Assembly: GCF_963082655.1 (NCBI RefSeq) | Contig: NC_081553.1 | Span: 154,102,441 to 154,166,440, forward strand | From: Stomoxys calcitrans | Taxonomy: Eukaryota > Arthropoda > Insecta > Diptera > Muscidae | Length of the DNA stretch: 64,000 bases | Direction of reading: 5' to 3' | Shown: one piece after another, positions 44,701 to 54,140 of the stretch | Layout of the letters: every line of letters begins with the position of its first letter | Numbering within the stretch: position 1 is the first letter of the stretch | Translations under genes and position numbers: made by a program | Notes under the pieces: model-generated | Told to the model about the DNA's origin: nothing | The model's input: the letters and a program-made list of their open reading frames with translations, nothing else | The model's database searches: none

Positions 44701-46389
44701 ATTAAAGACGACGAGTCCATAAAAACCTTGGGTGTTGGGTGGGATCCCAATATGGACCACTTTCGATTCAACGTCAGCTTTAGTCATCCTTCACAAATGA
44801 CAAAGAGAAAAGTACTGTCATTGGTAGCTAGAATTTTCGACCCATTGGGATGGTTATCACCAATAACGGTGGTAGCAAAATTGATCGTTCAGAAGCTGTG
44901 GCTGTTAAATATAGATTGGGATGAGACGATACCCGAGGAAATTTTGACGCAATGGCTAGAATTCGCAAATCATTTGGATTCTCTTCATAAAATAAAAATC
45001 CCTAGATGGCTGGGTACATCGACAACTACAAAGTTCGAGCTTCATGGCTTTTCAGACGCGTCCGAGAAAGCATATTCCGCAGTAATATTCATTAAATGTG
45101 AAATGAGGGTGACTTTACTAACTGCCAAAAGTAAGGTCAACCCAATCAAAAATAAAAAGACGCTGCCAAAATTGGAGCTGTGTGGTGCACATCTGTTGGC
45201 GAGATTGTTGAATAGGGCAGAGAAAATCATAGGAAGAGAGACGAACGTGTTTGCATGGACTGATTCAACAATCACACTGGGGTGGATCCAAAATAATCGT
45301 AGCAAGGACAAATTCATAAAGAATAAGGTGCAGGATATAAATGTGCTTGTACCAACAGCAACATGGAGATATGTTGGCACAAAGGAAAATCCAGCAGATA
45401 TTGCATCAAGAGGTATTCAACCACATCGGCTAATGGACTATAAGCTATGGTGGAATGGTCCTGAATGGTTGCGGGAGCCTTCAAGTCATTGGCCTGAACT
45501 ACCACAGAGGACTGCAGTGATAGCATCGACGATGGTAACAACAGAAGTAAATTTTTTGGATGATATAATGACGAGATACTCCAGGTTTTCTAAAATGCGG
45601 CGTGTAGTGGCATACGTCATTCGATTTATTGAGAGGACAAGGAATAAAATCAAAATTTCTGGTGGTTTAGCTGTGCATGAACTTATAGAAGCTGAAGAAC
45701 ATATACTATCACGTCATCAGCAAGTTATGTTTTCTAAAGAAATTATATCTTTAAAAAGAGGATCTTCAATTGATCGAGGCAGCCGTATAGTGGGACTACA
45801 TCCTTTCTTAGACAGAAGAGGCATACTTCGAGTTGGCGGTCGACTGCAAAATGCAAATATGTCCTTCAATCAAAAACATCCAATTGTATTGAATAAATCG
45901 AATCTGACAGCCGCAATAGTGCGATCGTTTCATCTGGCAACTTTACATGGAGGAAACAGATTGACTGAAACATCCACAAAACGCAAATATTGGATTATTG
46001 GCTTGAAAGCAGCGATAAAAAAGTGTATACGATCGTGTCCAAGATGTATACGGTACAAACAAGAGACAGCGAAGCAGATAATGGGTGACTTGCCAGATTC
46101 GAGGGTTACAGCGATGCAACCTTTCTTATATACAGGAGTGGACTACGCTGGACCTATAAGGATGAAGTGCTCCAGAAACAGAGGACAAAAGTGTTTTAAA
46201 GGATACATTGCTATATTTGTCTGCATGTCAACAAAAGCAATTCATCTGGAAGCTGTGAGCGATTTGTCCACATCAGCATTTTTGGCAGCCTTGAAACGGT
46301 TCTTTTCCAGAAGAGGAAAGAGTGCTAAAATGTACAGCGACAATGGGACAAATTTTGTTGGAGCGAAAAATAGACTTGATGCGGACTAA
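41743..46389 (+). CDS. BEL-3 gag-pol frame, 1548 residues
   Basis: Domains by approximate residue: helical N-terminus (1-220); gag core (225-330; IPEFSGKIEDWESFHDLFK); zinc knuckles (425-490; CYFCEKSGHGVIEC and CNKCGGNHHHYLH); aspartic protease with the IDQGS variant of the active site (about 535; MIDQGSQITSIS); RT with VFDASAKTS, LTGDVEKMYRQI and the catalytic box FYMDD (about 928-932); RNase H (about 1095; LHGFSDASEKAYSAV; FAWTDSTITLGWI); zinc region (about 1400-1440; CIRSCPRCIRYK); and integrase core with its first acidic residue in GVDYAGP (about 1468) and the second in SDNGTNF (about 1525). It makes the particle and copying enzymes. It ends early at a stop at 46387-46389, before the third acidic residue, because the frame shifts. 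The start ATG follows the LTR and leader. Confidence 0.9.
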   Translation: MANMEKFVEAQKNLAESMVKIKNKLSEERLTRAGFDQLERNYHDSVKKLKSNHEVMMTIEPKSDDYFVKDFYGLMMNGLVKEVEEMIRSREVTVQKKSNNGSGAEGSNLGLQLERKEEFGSREEAAVGKAAMLQEKPSIRKYFFQKIERIEKRLESGEVDERDIEDSLRQLNGFYDKLLATNEIDEEVFEQYEEMTERLSIRRKVVGEQKMEKAEGKEIRSNIRLSEVRIPEFSGKIEDWESFHDLFKNLLHNSPHFSEVEKLYRLKAAIKGDAAQLIQHLKITDSNYEAAFELLKKRYENRRLMFTNLCDKILDQPVMNSDSAASIRRMLDTTKNCVMALRGMNVSTKDAEPFIARIIVRKFDKDGLRLYEQQVRKPREIQTLDDVLEFLQQQYLALEAAGEQEVNVKRIYGNKNNMSTKFCYFCEKSGHGVIECRKMLAMTPAERKPAVSAKKICFVCLLHRTDRKCNSVVRCNKCGGNHHHYLHNGDQRSVNQQVNPTSSMVIERKQQQVLLATALVKVRAATGEFELLRAMIDQGSQITSISEEASQILGLPRIKEKTEIHGLGGTLVGVSKYKVDLVIKPRFLSKHVFNSQAMVLPTIMSQQPGKSFDIDMKQWRNCMLADPFFNKSDRIDLIIGGDIYADIMEKGQKRVSGPFSQQTKLGWIVSGALSNGISKVEKVQVAATNLERFWEVEEVEAEDQCTNDDQWCMQNFEKSTVIRDDGRLMVSLPFKADMELGESKPQAMARFLNGEKKLEKYPSLKAEYITFMREYRELGHMVQVPMEMKGKYYLPHQAVIREDSRTTKVRVVFDASAKTSNQRSLNDIMHTGPKLQRDIFDIMLKWRLWKYVLTGDVEKMYRQIVVRPEDQEYQYILWRENRAEPIKQYRLTTVTYGTSAAPFLAVRSLFMIGDYCKEEMVKNIIKEDFYMDDLMTGADTVKGSQHILQSVAQQLQKFNFHLRKWISNDPKITEIVENRGRNEVISIKDDESIKTLGVGWDPNMDHFRFNVSFSHPSQMTKRKVLSLVARIFDPLGWLSPITVVAKLIVQKLWLLNIDWDETIPEEILTQWLEFANHLDSLHKIKIPRWLGTSTTTKFELHGFSDASEKAYSAVIFIKCEMRVTLLTAKSKVNPIKNKKTLPKLELCGAHLLARLLNRAEKIIGRETNVFAWTDSTITLGWIQNNRSKDKFIKNKVQDINVLVPTATWRYVGTKENPADIASRGIQPHRLMDYKLWWNGPEWLREPSSHWPELPQRTAVIASTMVTTEVNFLDDIMTRYSRFSKMRRVVAYVIRFIERTRNKIKISGGLAVHELIEAEEHILSRHQQVMFSKEIISLKRGSSIDRGSRIVGLHPFLDRRGILRVGGRLQNANMSFNQKHPIVLNKSNLTAAIVRSFHLATLHGGNRLTETSTKRKYWIIGLKAAIKKCIRSCPRCIRYKQETAKQIMGDLPDSRVTAMQPFLYTGVDYAGPIRMKCSRNRGQKCFKGYIAIFVCMSTKAIHLEAVSDLSTSAFLAALKRFFSRRGKSAKMYSDNGTNFVGAKNRLDAD

Positions 46390-46415
46390 AAGCTGTTATT
46401 CAAAGAAATCGAGAC

Positions 46416-48842
46416 GTGATGCCAGTGCTGGCGGAGGAAGGTGTGGAGTGGCATTTTATCCCCCCGGCAGCCCCTCATCAAGGAGGGATTTGGGAGTCTG
46501 GCGTGAAATCTGTGAAGCATCATCTGAGACGTGTTATTGGCGAGACCAGATTAAGTTACGAGGAAATGGCCACATTGCTGTGCCAAATCGAAGCGGTTTT
46601 AAACTCAAGGCCATTGGTGTATATGGATAATGAAGAAGTGGAATCTCTTGATTTTTTGTCACCGAGTCATTTTCTGATTGGGAGGCAGACGACGGATGTA
46701 CCGGAGTATGTCAACGAAGTGGTAGGATCTCTCAACAAGTGGAAGCTGATACAGAAGATGAGAAGAGATTTCTGGAATCGATGGAAAGAGGAATATCTTT
46801 CAACGTTGCAGCAGCGAAGAAGGTGGAACCGGCCAGAGGTGAATTTGGCGAATGGAGATGTAGTCATCATTAAAAACGAATTGACACATCCAGCGAAATG
46901 GCCTATGGGACGAATCATTGAGACTCATCCGGGCAAGGATGGGAGAGTTCGAGTTGTGTCATTGAAGTTGCAAGATTGCATATTAAAACGCCCTGTCCAG
47001 AAACTCTGTCCATTAATAAGAGCTTCGGATGAAGAGGTGGAAGAAGTGTCGCCACAAACAACAAAAGCAGGATTGAGGAATACGCAGTCGGCAAACAAGC
47101 ATGTTTTTAGTGTATTAGTAATGCTGCTACTTGCTGCCACAAGTCAGATTGGAGCAGTGGCTACAACTGGAGGTTCAATCTCTGAGATAAGCAATTCTAC
47201 TGCAATTTACCTGGATCACTTGGGAACTGTGGATGTAGTAGCGTCTTCATGGAATCTGCTAATCTATTTCAAGCTTGATCCGTTCTTTGAGGTAATTAGC
47301 AAATCCGAACAATTGCTGGTGGATATGAGAAATACATGTGGAAAATTGATGACCTTTGAAGACCACTGTGGTCATGTACTGGACGAGATGGAGCAGATAG
47401 TGAAGGAGATGATATACACTAATCGATATTTGTTTCATGATGATGTGGCTAGATCCAAGAGAGCACCCTTAGAGTTTATTGGCTCGCTACAGCACATCCT
47501 CTTTGGCACGATGGATGCTGATGACAGGAAAGTTGTAGAAGAAAACATGAGGAAACTATTGGGAAATCAGCATGACCTGAAATACCTTGTGCAAAAACAG
47601 ACGTCTATTCTGGAATCGTCAGTGAATGTCATTCGCAAAACGACGGAAGAAGTAAACAGCAACTTCAAAAGTATAACAGAACGGGTGAACAACATGACGG
47701 AAGCGATGAAGGAGGTATATTTGGTGTACCGCGAGTCCATCAAATTTTTCATGGTGACGAAAGAATTGCACATAATCATAAGTGAGAACCAGAGGGTCCA
47801 AGCGAAGATAATCGAATTGCTGATAGATATAAATCATGGTAAATTAAATCCCTCATTGCTCACGCCAATTCAGCTCCAGAATGAAATACACCAGATGCTG
47901 GAGAATATACCTGAAAGCCTTAAACTGCCGGGAAAGAAGCATAATCAGCTAAGCACCATATATAAGCTAATGAAGGCGAAAGCGTTTATAATAGACAATC
48001 AATTGGTGATATCTGCAGAAATACCATTATTCAACGATCATGTCTCCCAAATACACAGGGTAATACCTGTGCCTGTTGTATATAATGGCATGAAACAGAT
48101 AGTCGTTGCAAGAGAGCAGTTCATTTTATATAATTTTAATATGGATGCCTATCATTTGATGTCCGAGTTGGAGTTAAGCAGTTGTCAGAAAATGTCTGAG
48201 GAAGAATACGTTTGTGATGGTGGATGGCCCTGGATAGATGCGAATGATAATTCTTGCGAAATTTCATCAGTGAAACCTCTTGCGCATCATCAGTGCCAAT
48301 TTGCGCCTACGAGTATTGAAATTTTCTGGGTGCAATTACATCAACGAAACCATTGGTTGTTCAAGATGTTCAACGAGACAACCGCTCACGTGCAGTGTAA
48401 ACCAGACGCTCAGAGGCTGCTGAAGAGGCCATTGCAGGGTATCATGAAGGTGGAGCCCGGATGCGTTCTTCGAATGAAGGGTGGAGTGATACATGCTCCA
48501 ATTCAATTCACATCAGAAAATAATATGGAGATGAAGTTGAGCTTGTATACCGATGTGGAGAGTATGACCAGATGGAATATGAGCGCATTGGGGCCAATGA
48601 CCATTGACCACGGAAAAGAGATTGAGCTTTTGAAGAACCAGATCAAGGAACTAAAAAAGGAGAAGTTGCTTATAAGAGGACTAAACTTTCATCATGTCAG
48701 CGGTCATTTATCACTATGTATAATATTGACTATTTTGATTATATGTAGTACTATTTACTTATATTTGAAATGTAAATGTAAGCGCAAGCAAAATATCGTT
48801 AAGATAGATTTCACTCCTCATCAGCCAACAGAAATGGTATAA
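46416..48842 (+). CDS. BEL-3 integrase tail and retrovirus-like env frame, 808 residues
   Basis: Residues 1-220 finish integrase, with the third catalytic acid at E27 (GGIWES) and the DUF5641-type tail (about 120-200; FWNRWKEEYL). After a hydrophobic stretch (about 233-250; VLVMLLLAATS) an env region follows. It has a furin-type site RSKR (346-349; 47451-47462) and then a hydrophobic FIGSLQHILFGTMD block like the fusion region of baculovirus-F-related env proteins, coiled-coil stretches (about 380-430), conserved cysteines, a C-terminal membrane segment (about 765-786; LCIILTILIICSTIYLYL) and a short basic tail. Env of this kind mediates membrane fusion in insect errantiviruses. Whether this one works is unknown. 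A spliced RNA could give separate env. The frame ends 26 bp before the 3' LTR. The first 10 or so codons overlap the gag-pol frame region, where the break is. Confidence 0.85.
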   Translation: MMPVLAEEGVEWHFIPPAAPHQGGIWESGVKSVKHHLRRVIGETRLSYEEMATLLCQIEAVLNSRPLVYMDNEEVESLDFLSPSHFLIGRQTTDVPEYVNEVVGSLNKWKLIQKMRRDFWNRWKEEYLSTLQQRRRWNRPEVNLANGDVVIIKNELTHPAKWPMGRIIETHPGKDGRVRVVSLKLQDCILKRPVQKLCPLIRASDEEVEEVSPQTTKAGLRNTQSANKHVFSVLVMLLLAATSQIGAVATTGGSISEISNSTAIYLDHLGTVDVVASSWNLLIYFKLDPFFEVISKSEQLLVDMRNTCGKLMTFEDHCGHVLDEMEQIVKEMIYTNRYLFHDDVARSKRAPLEFIGSLQHILFGTMDADDRKVVEENMRKLLGNQHDLKYLVQKQTSILESSVNVIRKTTEEVNSNFKSITERVNNMTEAMKEVYLVYRESIKFFMVTKELHIIISENQRVQAKIIELLIDINHGKLNPSLLTPIQLQNEIHQMLENIPESLKLPGKKHNQLSTIYKLMKAKAFIIDNQLVISAEIPLFNDHVSQIHRVIPVPVVYNGMKQIVVAREQFILYNFNMDAYHLMSELELSSCQKMSEEEYVCDGGWPWIDANDNSCEISSVKPLAHHQCQFAPTSIEIFWVQLHQRNHWLFKMFNETTAHVQCKPDAQRLLKRPLQGIMKVEPGCVLRMKGGVIHAPIQFTSENNMEMKLSLYTDVESMTRWNMSALGPMTIDHGKEIELLKNQIKELKKEKLLIRGLNFHHVSGHLSLCIILTILIICSTIYLYLKCKCKRKQNIVKIDFTPHQPTEMV

Positions 48843-48854
48843 TATTTAGTTTTT

Positions 48855-48868
48855 AGGCCCCGGGAAAA
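48855..48868 (+). promoter_or_regulatory. Candidate polypurine tract of BEL-3
   Basis: The stretch GGCCCCGGGAAAA ends at the 3' LTR start (48869). The run of G and A just before the LTR fits plus-strand priming. It is short and interrupted by C. Confidence 0.4.
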
Positions 48869-49313
48869 TGTTCATGGAACAGGCTTTTGTTGATTCTCTA
48901 AAAATGTAACCTAAAATAAATCTATGAGCGTCAATGGTATTTTATGATTTGGGATAGCAAACATTGATGCATCGAGCAGATACAGATTGTCAGGGTAATT
49001 AAAATTGAGTTGTGATAAGGAAGTAAAAACTGTGTGAATGGAATTTTCCACTCATTTGAAGACCATGATAATGCTATCTAATGTTTGTTTAGGATCGTGG
49101 CTTAGGCTGGTTGGTCTGCGGTTGTAGAATATTTGGTTATGTTTCGTGGCGTATTTCGATTGGTCAGTTTAGGTTTAAGATTGAAAGAGAAAGAGCTAGT
49201 TTAAGTTATATAGTTGTCTTTTTTTTAATTAGGATAAGAATTATTGTAGTTTATAAATTTTCAATAAATGATCAGTACGAATTTAATACTCAACATCAAT
49301 AGTTCGGTAACTA
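48869..49313 (+). repeat. 3' LTR of BEL-3
   Basis: 445 bp, essentially identical to the 5' LTR (see that entry), followed by the TAGAG duplicate at 49314-49318. Confidence 0.9.
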
Positions 49314-49599
49314 TAGAGTTTGCAAATCTTTGGCTAGATTCTTTAAAATTAGGAAAAAATTTCGGTGTACAGAGCAACCCTAATCAGTGGGGAACGCGCT
49401 AGTTGAAGGATAGGTATCAGGAGAAAAGGAGAGGAGAAGCGTCTATTCCGTCTCTTCATTAAACCGATAGCTTTGTTGCAGGAAGGACTTTGTTTGCTGT
49501 AGGAAGGAAACCTTTCGCAAGTGTTAGTGTCCGATGGCAGCGTCGAAGAGGATACCACAGAACCAATCCCTGATGATGGTATAGAAAGTATAAGAATTT

Positions 49600-50485
49600 G
49601 TCAATGTAACAGTGAATCGACTGAAGAACAAGAAGGCAGCAGGAGCCGATAGGTTGCCCGCTGATCTATTTAAGACTCGTCTGGGTGAGAAGAACGCATA
49701 CCCAACGATTCGAGCTTTACCATACTATGTTTCGTACACAAGAAAGGAGACATTACGGGAAGTGGCCCCTCCCCATCGCATCGCTTTAGATTATCTTGGA
49801 TGCTATATATATTCGCTATAGCATCCAAGAGAACCTCGAACTTACTATGAGAAAGAATTGGACCCTATCAATGTGGCTTTAGACCTGGTAAGTCCTCATA
49901 GACTTCACATTCAGACTGCGTCAAATCCTGCGTTCAAATATATTTCAAGCCATGTCTGAGTTTGGTATCCTTGAAAATTAATTAGACTCTGCAAGATGAC
50001 CCTTGCTGGTACACATTCCTCAGTAACAAAAGCAAAGAATCTCTCCGAACCATTCAATACCAAACGAGGTTTCAGACAATGACGTAGCTTATAGTGTGCT
50101 ACCTTTAATATCCTCCTGGAGAGGATTATACGAGATGCAGATGTGAATAGATATGATACACTACTCATAAGAAAACACATGCTACTCGCTTATGCCGACG
50201 ACATCGATATTAAGGGTCGGTCACTGGAAGTAGTTAATACAGCCTTTGAAAGAATCGAATGAGAATCGGCGAAAGTGTGTCTGGCAATAAATGGAGATAG
50301 GACAAAGGGTATGTTATCCACGTCCAAAATGCATTGTACATCTTAGCAGATAAAGGAAATGGAGACCACAACTTTGAGATAGTCAGCAACTTCACCTACT
50401 TCGGCACCACCGCAACCGAAAGGAATGACACCAGTTTTGAAATAAAGCGATTCATTCAGAGCAAAAGAAAAGATGTCACAATTCT
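49600..50485 (+). pseudogene. RTE-type LINE RT fragment
   Basis: Plus-strand pieces: MNRLKNKKAAGADRLPADLFK (49612), YQCGFRPGKS (about 49872), YADDIDIKGRSLEVVNTAFERI (about 50190) and NFEIVSNFTYFGTTATERNDTS (about 50380). The YADD box is intact but the frame is broken many times. RTE elements have one endonuclease-RT protein. Its 3' end lies 2.3 kb on, at 52770, past a family-A copy. Confidence 0.7.
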
Positions 50486-50539
50486 ATAGCGGATTCGCTG
50501 ATATCATCACCATTAAATTGGCAAGTAGTATAAAATTTA

Positions 50540-52665
50540 GCTCTGAACAGAAGAATTTAGGTAATTTTTTGATTTTGAAAAATGTGGGGTGGCTCACTCG
50601 CTCCTCGAAGAAAAAAGTATCTGTATCTCGGAATATGTACCCATTACGAAGAATTTTAAAGCCTTTCATGAGTGGGCTCAAAAGGGGCTCCAAAGCCCAA
50701 CAGCTGCGGTGGTAGCATCAGACCGTAGCATTTTGTCCGCCCCTCCCATAGGTGTGGGTGCCTTGGAACCTTTAGTCGAGAGTAATGCTTCAAGCGCACA
50801 ACCAGTCGTCATACTAACAAATGAGGAAGAGACGGATGAACCAAATGGGTGCACTGTTTGTCCCTAGCCTTAGTTAAGGTGGTGTTTCCGATTCCGATTC
50901 TGACAAAGACAGTGTCAATGAGACAGTTATATCAGCTGAATCGAGAGATGAGGACAGCGGGATGACGTCAGAAGTGAGCGATGGCTTTCCTAAGCTCACA
51001 AGCACTACGAAGGAGGCATTTAAGTCACCCGGACCTGATGCAATATATCCGGCGTTATTACAAAAGAAGGTCGAATCTCTGGCGCCTCATCTGGCAATTA
51101 TTTTCACAGCGTGCCTAGGTTTGGCATATACTCCGAAAGCCTAACAGGAGGCAATGGTGGTGTTTACACCCAAGCCCGGCAAGGCAAGTTATGCGACACC
51201 AAAGGCCTACTACACGCCTTACGTCTTTGTTACTCAAAACCATGGATCGCATTGTGGATACCACAGCAACAGCATGCCTATCTCAAGGGAAGGCCGGTGG
51301 AGACTGCCCTACTCGAGGTTGTGCATAAAATAGAAGAATCCTTCGATGCCAAGATGGTTTGCATTAACATCGGGGGGAAGTTTAACTATGTGCTGATCGA
51401 CACATTGATCCAATCCTTAGACCAATACCAGGTGAACCGGGTCTTTAGAGACTGCTTAAACAGGTGAATAAATTGCGGATCCCATGACAAAATATAAGGG
51501 AGAAAGCGTCTCAGTGCACCCCACAGGGGGGCATTTTATCGCCACTCTTTGGATAACCACCATAAATGACCTATTACGGATGCTGACAGGGATTTGACTG
51601 CACTTGACCCAGGGGTCTCAATGTTAACCCAGAGCAGACTGAAATATGTCTGTTCACGAGGGAGACAAAGGTGGGCCAATTTGACGCTCCACGTTTGCTC
51701 AACAATACGATTTCGATATCTGACAAGTTCAAATACTTAGGAGTGATCTTGGAGGAGAGAGGGGATAGGCGATGGCAGCAGTTCATACCATCGTGGTATA
51801 AACGAGGCGACGATAGGAAACCTGGAAGGAAGGGAAAAGGTTTCCGATCGGATGCCTGAAACGACGCTTGATGTCGAGTGCGAGGCACTGCTGCCAGCGG
51901 CACAGTCTTGGACTGACGGAACCCTAGTATTGCACGGATTGATCAAAGCCAGAGGACAGAGTGCGCTAGGGCCCCATTGAAACCCCAAGGACTGAGATAT
52001 GTTTTAGACCGCCTGACTATAATGCGGTCTTAGAGGCGGAGATCCGTGCGATCATGGAATGCGTTAGGTGGGGTGGAGCTAACGCGAGGACATCGAGGGT
52101 GAACATCTTTACAGACAGTAAAATGGCCATACGGGCAATAACAAGCTGGACGGTAAGGTCACGAACAGTCTGGCAGTGTAAGAAGGAAATTATTTCCTTC
52201 TCTGAGGATGGCAAAATCCGCATCGTTTGGGTGCGGAGTAAGGGGGAATGAAAGGGCAGATGATTTGGCGGTGAAGGCCAGAGGACTGCCGTCAACAAAC
52301 TTGGTTGACCAGAAGCCTTTCGGGTCGACGGAGTCCGAGTTATGGGCGTGTGCGACGAAAATTCTAGGACGGTAGAACAACGAAAATTCTATGGGGTGAT
52401 CCGGATCGTGAGAGAACGAGGCTATTACTGAAAGCAAGTAAGAAGGAGGTCAGTTTAGCTTTGGGTATCATAACATAGGACTACGAGCTCTCTTATGCAA
52501 AATTGTGATAGCATGTGGGGAAGATGATGAGTTCCTATGTCATTGCCCGGCTTTCGCGACTAAAAGACACCTGTACTTAGGTGGGGACACAATACCAAAC
52601 ATGAAACAACTTAGGGGAGTGGTATGCAAAACAATTAATGATTTTTAAGTAGCACGGAATTCTTA
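50540..52665 (+). pseudogene. Family-A I-group LINE, copy 3, inserted in the RTE relic
   Basis: Plus-strand pieces in order: ORF1 start (50589-50867; YVPITKNFKAFHEWAQKGL, TAAVVASDRSILSAPPIGVG), fingers (50962-51144; EAFKSPGPDAIYPALLQKK), palm (51111-51467; RPVETALLEVVHKIEESFDAK), thumb (51671-51859; APRLLNNTISISDKFKYLGV), RNase H (52054-52251; VNIFTDSKMAIRAITSWTV) and the C-terminal knuckle relic (52490-52620). It has stops and deletions throughout, and lacks most of the endonuclease. Confidence 0.75.
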
Positions 52666-52769
52666 ACTTAGCTTTTTTTTCGATGTTACTTTTTAGTTTT
52701 TAAAGCGCACAACTAGCATATTACTGGCTTAGGTGTATGTCCATAGTGGCATGAGGCGGATTAATATCT

Positions 52770-52940
52770 TTTCAACCGCAACGCAAACCGGGTCGACCAA
52801 AAATCAGATGGAAAAAACAATTGGTGAAATAGATGTCGAAACTTGGTGTCAGAGATTTTAGAAAAAGCGCGGAAGATCGATCCACTTGGAAAGCTATTCT
52901 ATGTTCGGCTAATGGGATAAATGTTCTGTCATAGCCAATT
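52770..52940 (+). pseudogene. RTE-type LINE C-terminus
   Basis: Translation gives QRKPGRPKIRWKKQLVK, a stop, then MSKLGVRDFRKSAEDRSTWKAIL. This is the standard end of RTE proteins. It continues the relic at 49600-50485, so the family-A copy lies between two halves of one element. Confidence 0.65.
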
Positions 52941-52944
52941 AAAA

Positions 52945-54140
52945 AATTGCAATATTATGGTCATTTGTGTACTGATCTTTCCAAAATTTGGCACGAAGGA
53001 TTTTCTAATGATTTGAGATTACTGGTGAATTTAATAATACCGGGGTCATATTTAGATATAGCTTCCATATAAATGTTTCGCCTGATTTTGACTTCTTGAA
53101 CCTTTGCAAGCGCAGTTGTTATCAACCGATCTTTTGCACAATTTTTTTCATTTACTTTTATTGTGAGTATGAGATTAGTCGGCTATGATTTAGATATTTG
53201 TCCGATTTTTACATTTATTGCAGTTATGTGATCATTTGTCCAACGATTCCCACGAAATTTGGTACATAGGATTCTTTGAAATTTACTGAATTTCATAGAA
53301 GTCGGCGCAGATTGAGGTAAAGAACGCATATATATGTATGTATGATTTACCTTATTTTCACTTCTAGAGCTTTTCTGCCGCTTTTATTAACCGATTTCAC
53401 AGTTTTGCAGAATTCTGCTTGCATGGATCCGGTTTTTATAAGGTCGTGTAAATTGCAACCGGTATGCACCAAATTTTGTGAGGTTGATTTTTTAATTATC
53501 TACATAAATCTGACTAATTTTATCATAACCGGTTCAGATTTAGATGTTGCTTCCATTATAAATGTGATATGGCCTAATTTATACTTTTAGTGTTGGTGTA
53601 CGTTATTTTTTTCCTTGGTATTCCCTACTTTCCCTTGTTTTACATTTACAAATATAAGCAGAAAAGGTATAACTTATGTTATTAGTAGAGATCGAATATA
53701 TATGCACTGTTTGTTTATGGGCCGATTTTGACCAAAATTGTATAAAGGTGTAAGAAAACGAATTTTGTGTGCATATCTGAGATAAGCATTTTTTATGCAA
53801 AATGTATAAGCCAAAATATATAAGTTTAGAATCTTAAATAAGTTAACCATTAGGTTTTTACGTTCAGATCAAATAACATAGCCTTCCTATAGTCCTATCT
53901 CCAGGTTTAAGGTATAAGGTCAATAAAATTCGCATTTTTACCCGTCTTAACTTAAACTTGACACAGTGTGTTGTGCTAGACTTTTCAATATACGTATTGG
54001 ATATGTTTCATATCAGGCATTATTTGGATACGGTTCACATATAAACCGATCTCCCAATTCAAATTCTTGGGCCTTCAAAGGGCGCATTTAGAACCCAATT
54101 TAACTGAAAATTAGCACAGTGAGTTGCGTTGAGATTCTTG
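52945..54140 (+). repeat. Degenerate mini-me-like body sequences
   Basis: Several body phrases recur with heavy divergence: TTAGATATAGCTTCCATATAAAT, GACTTCTTGAACCTTTGCAAG, ACCGATCTCCCAATTCAAATTC and GGGCCTTCAAAGGGCGCATTT. No core or end is seen. Confidence 0.4.

Larger units (their letters stand above)
41186..49313 (+). mobile_element. BEL-3: near-intact env-bearing BEL/Pao (roo-like) element
   Basis: 8.1-kb element with direct LTRs (41186-41631 and 48869-49313), flanked by the 5-bp duplication TAGAG (41181-41185 and 49314-49318). It encodes gag, protease, RT, RNase H, integrase and a retrovirus-like env. The two LTRs differ, by my count, at two adjacent substitutions and one T-run length change. 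Only one reading-frame break is seen (46381-46416, in integrase). Roo-type BEL elements are known to carry an env-like region in the same long frame; this layout matches. I infer a recent insertion. Confidence 0.9.

Noticed and set aside
49111..49302. 63-codon frame in the 3' LTR of BEL-3
   Set aside because: It lies in LTR sequence also present in the 5' LTR and lacks protein features.
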